From NCBI GenBank assembly GCA_940671915.1, contig CALNVZ010000174.1, forward strand, positions 76,145,770 to 76,209,769: 64,000 nt of DNA. The letters are read 5' to 3'. Below are positions 59,645 to 64,000 of the stretch, piece after piece. Source of the stretch: Paracentrotus lividus (Eukaryota > Echinodermata > Echinoidea > Camarodonta > Echinidae). A model generated the notes under the pieces. That model saw only the letters and a list, made by a program, of their open reading frames with translations, was not told the DNA's origin and searched no databases. Both the position numbers and the translations under genes were made by a program. The number at the start of each line of letters is the position of its first letter. The stretch's first letter is position 1.

Positions 59645-59985
59645 TGTAATGATGTGGACTTGCAACGACGGGGTTATAATACTAGTATCAGACAGGCTTT
59701 AACCTGAGGAAAAACGGCGAGTTCAATGATGGAGATTTTTATGTATTCTTTAGCGATGGTGATGATATTGATGACAATCTAATATTGGCGGGAAATGGTT
59801 GAGGACTATGTTATATCGAAAGACGATTTAATCTACAAAAATAACTGAAATCGACAATTTTCTAACTTTAATGAATACAAATCCATATTCAGGTATTGTC
59901 CACAAGAAAGTCATTTAATATGTACGAATACTAAAATATATTTACAGAACTTGATTTCTGTTTTTTTTTTTCTCCATTTCTGCAG
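59645..59985 (+). other. 3' end of an intron with pyrimidine-rich acceptor
   Basis: T12 and CTCCATTTCTGCAG precede the exon, a textbook polypyrimidine tract and AG (59984-59985). The branch point is not identifiable by eye. Confidence 0.6.
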
Positions 59986-60038
59986 GTAAATATGACGAGA
60001 TGTTTATCCGTTAATTTGGGCAGCACATAGCACAGACG
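59986..60038 (+). other. 5' untranslated part of the terminal exon with a 12-codon upstream ORF
   Basis: After the acceptor, an ATG at 59992 opens 12 codons ending at TAG 60028-60030, eight bases before the main start. A second ATG at 60000 stops after four codons. These could reduce translation from the main ATG. Confidence 0.5.
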
Positions 60039-61751
60039 ATGGCTCAAAAGGTCGGACGCAACAATCGAATGGACAGGAAAGAAGGACAGAGTGTCGGAGG
60101 GCTATCTCTGGGAAATCCAGGGGAGGAACGACGCCTGGCTGCAACCCTCAACAAGATCGACAAGGAGAAGAGGAAACGGGAAACAGCTATGTCTTGGAAC
60201 CAGCGAAGTTTCTTCATGAAGCAGGTTTTCGACCAGGACAACGAGCTTCGTTTCGTGAAGGCCGCTCAGAGGCCAAAATATCTTAACTGTATCCCACCGC
60301 CTCCTCAAGAGGGAGATAACAGTTGGATGAAAGATGAATACGTGTTTTCATTCAAGCCAAAGACAACCAAGAGTCCAGAGACCACAGACCTCGCGCGAAA
60401 GAAAAATGTAGAAGGGCCTCTTGAGGAATCATCAAAGGCACTTGTGCTTGAAGATGTTGCGTCCGCAGATCAACCACCGCCGGACGAAAACGTTGCATCT
60501 AAACAGGAGAAAGAAGCAATAGCTAAAGAAAGCGAAGATGCTGAACGTCAACGAAAGGAGTTGGAGAAACGAGACTTGGCTAGCAGAGGGGTTTTTGGAG
60601 CTAGACGAGAACAGATGAAAATGCCACTTCTAATGTCAGGGGCGTGGAAACAAAAAGCTGAACCTGAGTTGAAACCTGAAGAGGTTGTTAAAGAGAAACC
60701 AGATGAATCCCATGTTGCTCCTGAACAAGAAGCCGAAGAAACTAAAGATACAAGTGAACTTGCAGACTCTTTAAACCAATCAAAATCAAGCTCGAATGGT
60801 TCCCCAGAAGCGGTCAAACCTAAAACAAGATTCCCTGTTCTTAAAGTAAGAGCACTCGGACTCTTCGCTATGACTTTCAAAAAGAGTCCTGCCGTACCTC
60901 CGCTTCAACCTCAACCACAGCAGGAGACTCAATCAACAAATGAATTAAAACTCTCACATATTCCAAATCCTGAGAAAGAGGTATCACTTGTGACTTCATC
61001 GTTTCCTCCTCAGACCACGCCAACGACGACAGAAAAGGCGCGATCACCGCAGCTTGCCGCCACTGCTGCGTCAGAGATAGAAAGACCTGGTAGCGTCAGT
61101 CTTCCGAACTCCCCTGTTATTCGTCGGAAACCGCAGCTAGTTCGACAGCAGAGTGATTACTCTATACCAGTAAAGTCAACCGAGCGACCTAAAACTGATC
61201 GGCCAAAGCGAGTTGTTCATACTAATGAAAGCGGTCACAACCGGTCCAGACGCGGTTCACGTCGCGACGGCACCGCAAAGTCAAACCACGAACGCTCAAA
61301 GCGACATTCCGAAAGCAGCGTGAAACCAATCAAATCTGCCAGTGTTACAACGCCAAAGAACAAACGTGAAGGTACGACGAAAACAAATCTACCTTCCAGT
61401 GTCCCGGAAGGTCTCGGGCGAGCAGACAGCAAGCATATTTGGGGTGCGATCTGTGAAAATGAAAACCAAGACAAGGAACACAAAGAGAGCACTCTTAGTG
61501 GCGTTGATGGCAAAGACGAAGAAGAGGTGGAATACCACGTGATCCGTCGTATCGTCAGGACGTTGCCAGCTCATCTGATGCTTAAAACATCACGGAGGGA
61601 GGTTGAAGCTGGAGGAGACGTCGCCCTCTTGCGCCAGAAGATGATGGATCTGGCCCGCGCTGACACGACGCGCAGAGCATCGTTAGATCCTAGATTTAAG
61701 AAGCTTGAGAAATCTCTGTGTAACCACAGTCCGAATGATAAGTCGGAATAA
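60039..61751 (+). CDS. Uncharacterised basic, largely disordered 570-residue protein
   Basis: Single uninterrupted coding exon, the only long ORF in the window. The start ATG has A at -3 and G at +4. The N-terminal block (residues 28-63) is basic and likely helical, with EERRLAATLNKIDKEKRKRE then MSWNQRSFFMKQ. It is followed by a Pro run (86-89) and WMKDEYVFSF (96-105). Residues 150-195 form a charged helix-like stretch (QEKEAIAKESEDAERQRKEL). Residues 205-450 are low complexity, rich in Ser, Pro, Lys and Thr, with many Arg/Lys-Ser motifs and a basic patch at 402-423 (RSRRGSRRDGTAKSNHERSK). The C-terminal block (495-560) is again ordered-looking: EEEVEYHVIRRIVRTLPAHL, then LRQKMMDLARADTTRRASLD. 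No signal peptide or membrane segment is evident. I do not recognise the family. Conserved ends around a disordered middle suggest a scaffold or cytoskeletal/nuclear partner, but that is speculation. Codon use is balanced and typical of a real gene. Confidence 0.9.
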   Translation: MAQKVGRNNRMDRKEGQSVGGLSLGNPGEERRLAATLNKIDKEKRKRETAMSWNQRSFFMKQVFDQDNELRFVKAAQRPKYLNCIPPPPQEGDNSWMKDEYVFSFKPKTTKSPETTDLARKKNVEGPLEESSKALVLEDVASADQPPPDENVASKQEKEAIAKESEDAERQRKELEKRDLASRGVFGARREQMKMPLLMSGAWKQKAEPELKPEEVVKEKPDESHVAPEQEAEETKDTSELADSLNQSKSSSNGSPEAVKPKTRFPVLKVRALGLFAMTFKKSPAVPPLQPQPQQETQSTNELKLSHIPNPEKEVSLVTSSFPPQTTPTTTEKARSPQLAATAASEIERPGSVSLPNSPVIRRKPQLVRQQSDYSIPVKSTERPKTDRPKRVVHTNESGHNRSRRGSRRDGTAKSNHERSKRHSESSVKPIKSASVTTPKNKREGTTKTNLPSSVPEGLGRADSKHIWGAICENENQDKEHKESTLSGVDGKDEEEVEYHVIRRIVRTLPAHLMLKTSRREVEAGGDVALLRQKMMDLARADTTRRASLDPRFKKLEKSLCNHSPNDKSE

Positions 61752-62337
61752 CAATTATCCAACAATTTCGTCTCGTAGTTATAAACGAGGTTTATTACGG
61801 TAATAGCAAAGCAAAATCAGTATTCTATAAGTTTTATATTTATCTTTCTGAATACAAATTATCATAGCTCCATGAATTATTTACTAAAGCTGCAATCGCA
61901 TATCGCCGACGTAGATGGCGATTCATGGCGATTCTGAGCAGTGTAATATATAGAGAGGGTCAGGCTAACTCTTTGAGCAGTAGGTAAAATCAGGGTAGGC
62001 CCTGTATTTTCTTTTGTACTTGCTTTTTAGGCAAGCAAAGTACAAAAGAAATGCTCCATATTAAATGTGAAACTGAGTTACCCATACCCTTTCTTTATTA
62101 TATGGCACTGTACAGAATCGCCAGCTAATTGCCCGCTTAGTCAGCGATGTGTGAATGCAACGTAAATGCTTTTCGGAAGAAAAATAGGTGTTGCCCCTTT
62201 CCGATTGATGATTTTTATTTTTTTTTTTTCCCCGCTAGAGAGTCATATTTATTAATATGTTCAAATACCTAAAATTAATGATAATGCATTATTTAAAAGG
62301 TTCTTGCTTATCCGGATTCCCCCTTTTGATATTTTTT
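61752..62337. other. Probable 3' UTR and downstream flank
   Basis: No canonical AATAAA lies within the first 500 bases. Variant AATACA is at about 61850 and AATAAA at 62594-62599. A repeated ATGGCGATTC word (61915 and 61927) precedes a strong hairpin. Confidence 0.35.
62008..62051. repeat. Short perfect-type hairpin, 17-bp arms
   Basis: TTTCTTTTGTACTTGCTT pairs with AAGCAAAGTACAAAAGAAA across a loop of about eight bases (TTTAGGCA-like), with one bulged base. It lies about 260 bases after the stop codon, so it could be transcribed in the 3' UTR. It is too short for a typical animal pre-miRNA. It could also be a MITE remnant. Confidence 0.6.
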
Positions 62338-62364
62338 AGGTGGTCTGTCTTTGACAGATCACCT
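62338..62364. repeat. 27-base near-palindrome
   Basis: AGGTGGTCTGTC-TTT-GACAGATCACCT: 12-base arms with one mismatch around a TTT centre. It may be the terminus of the repeat that follows or a protein-binding palindrome. Confidence 0.6.
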
Positions 62365-62499
62365 CTTAATTTTGTCAGAATTTTCTTATTTATTCTTTAT
62401 TTATTTTTATAGCCAATATTTTGTTGGCACTCTATCTCAAAATCTTCTAAGTCAATTTCATTCATTTTCATGTCAGTTATGGATGTCACTCTGGAAACG

Positions 62500-63420
62500 T
62501 GCATCGAAGTTTTTCAAGGTCATCAGGTCAACATGACGTCATCCAGGCGCCATTTTGTAAAATTCTATTATTGCTTATAACATCGTAACCGATAATAAAA
62601 AATAACTCATATTAATATCAATGTAACTTAAGGTCAAGGGTTAAAAAGTTACAATTTCAAAATTCCTCTAAAGGTCATGACGCGCGCGTACGTGCGCGTC
62701 AAAATTGAAAAATGCTCCAAATGACCTAGTATCAAGTTGCATACGTTTCAGGCAATTTCCAGCATTCAAAATTTGCGCACGCGCATGGGTCGCGCGCGTC
62801 ATTGCGCGTTTTACTATAATGCAGCCTTTAATCGCCATTTCGCATTATTGTTGGCTTATTTCTATGATAGAAATTTAAATTCTGAACATTCTTGATACCA
62901 TTTCAACTTGATACGACGCGATAATAGGAAACTACATCGTCCTAAACTTTTTCGCGCGCAGTAGCGCGCATTTCCTCTCTTCATAGCCAATGATGGGCAA
63001 AAAAAATGCTTTACAAAATTCGCTATAGCTCGAAAAAATAGTGCACGAACACCAAGTTTTTATTTATATGAACATATGTTCAGTTGAGGAATAATTATTG
63101 GATTGTCATGGGCTGTTTACCTTCATTAAAACATTATGACGTTCATCAAATGGGCGCCCTAAACTCAAATTTCATTTTTTGAAAATGACGTCATAAATTT
63201 ATGCAATTTTGATTCATACTCTGTATATTGGTTCGATTTTCTCCAAATTTCATATAGTTGTAGACTGAGGATAGTAATCGTCTTTCGGGTATCGTTGACC
63301 TTAAATTTTCATTATAAACTAAATCTCATTGTCAAAATGGCAAGTATATAAAGGCTGTCACCATTTTTGCTCATTCTTTGCACCATATCTCTATTACGAT
63401 AAGCACTTTTGGAATTGAAT
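62500..63420. repeat. Dispersed repeat with alternating-CG motifs
   Basis: GACGCGCGCGTACGTGCGCG (62679), GCGCACGCGCATGGGTCGCG (62775) and TTCGCGCGCAGTAGCGCGCA (62950) occur in AT-rich DNA with AATTGAAAAATG and TGACGTCAT words. It resembles 14100-14720. Ends are not defined. No gene. Confidence 0.4.
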
Positions 63421-63640
63421 ACTAAACTGTTCAATGACCCATCCTGAATGATCATTTCCTCCGTATTACTGTTTTCATTTCTTCTGAAATTTTGAAGGTT
63501 TAGGTTCGGAAGAAAATTCTCTTAAACATATCATACGTTTTTCAATCAGACTCCTGGATCAATGACTTTATATACTTGCCGTTACTTGAAATGTTTTTGC
63601 TCGTCTGTAATTTTTTCGTTTTACTTGTAATCTTCGCATA

Positions 63641-63745
63641 GCGATTTTAGCTAATCGTAGGCTCTGCTCGTATCAAAGGACCGTGGCTCGCGTGGGGTTC
63701 GAGTCACGGTATGTTTACATATTTTTTTTTTTTTTATTTTTTTAT
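63641..63745 (+). pseudogene. tRNA-like sequence followed by a T-rich Pol III-type stop
   Basis: TTTTAGCTAATCGTAGGC resembles a D arm with A box, and GGTTCGAGTCA (63696-63706) is a B box at normal spacing. T13ATTTTTTTA follows within 20 bases and could end Pol III transcription. CGTG/CACG flank the B box, but the full T stem and the acceptor stem fail. A functional tRNA is therefore unlikely. SINE head or pseudogene. Confidence 0.4.
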
Positions 63746-64000
63746 TGTTGAAATGAATTCTCAATCGGTTATTGTCAACAAAAACAGAAAATGAAGCCCA
63801 ACTAATGTATATATAAATAGAATGCTTTTTATAATAAGTCATATGGCAATTTTTAGTAGTTGATTATTGTACACAACCAATTGAGGATAACTATTTGCTG
63901 ATTGTATTGGCAGCGCATTAATCACATCAGTGGTATTTTCCTCTTGCTTCACTTTTTCTTACAGCATCTTTACGGTATTTCTTTGATTCATTGACTAAGT
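63746..64000. other. AT-rich DNA to window end
   Basis: No feature seen. Confidence 0.4.

Noticed and set aside
60044..61765. Several minus-strand frames opposite the 570-residue CDS
   Set aside because: Shadows of a long, codon-biased ORF on the plus strand; none has independent support.

Overview
The window looks like nuclear DNA from a marine invertebrate, most likely an echinoderm and probably a sea urchin. The evidence is: AT-rich intergenic DNA; long (CT)n, (TG)n, (GA)n and poly-T tracts; many short inverted-repeat transposons; tRNA-like sequences; frame-broken intronless GPCR copies; and one long eukaryotic CDS behind a pyrimidine-rich splice acceptor. No bacterial operon structure, rRNA or CRISPR array is present. 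The species assignment is inference. Two gaps of exactly 25 N (15656-15680 and 29145-29169) show that this is a draft assembly, and some structure here may come from gap filling.

Layout. 1-12.85 kb: three same-orientation, heavily indel-diverged copies of a block carrying a class A GPCR on the minus strand (copy 2, 6990-8196, is the most readable). A non-LTR retrotransposon remnant lies between copies 1 and 2. 12.9-18 kb: AT-rich DNA, one possible small minus-strand coding segment, a gap and a (TG)n tract. 18.0-21.66 kb: four TA-flanked terminal-inverted-repeat elements, the last apparently inserted in the A box of a tRNA-like sequence. 21.7-29.1 kb: mostly unannotatable AT-rich DNA with one tRNA-like sequence and a 64-base T run.

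29.12-44.35 kb: two head-to-tail copies of a unit of about 7.6 kb. They differ mainly by single-base indels, and the first copy is systematically shorter. Each copy carries a 186-bp hAT-like element with a TGGAT target duplication, two foldbacks and CT tracts. 44.4-49.5 kb: a foldback built of TTCCGAA-type motifs and GC-rich repeat debris. 49.5-51.7 kb: a minisatellite of about 52 bp, split in its tenth unit by a 1.63-kb element that carries repeated GCTCGCGCTTCGCGCTCGC-type motifs. 52-59.6 kb: intergenic or intronic DNA with several inverted-repeat elements.

The only confidently protein-coding gene is at 60039-61751 (+): a 570-residue, mostly disordered, basic protein I do not recognise. A splice acceptor ends at 59985, so there is at least one upstream non-coding exon; a consensus donor at 53490 is one candidate. 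The remaining 2 kb holds a strong hairpin, GC-motif repeats and another tRNA-like sequence. The most promising observations are the nested minisatellite/element structure, the 7.6-kb tandem duplication (real or assembly-made), the GPCR block array and the orphan gene.
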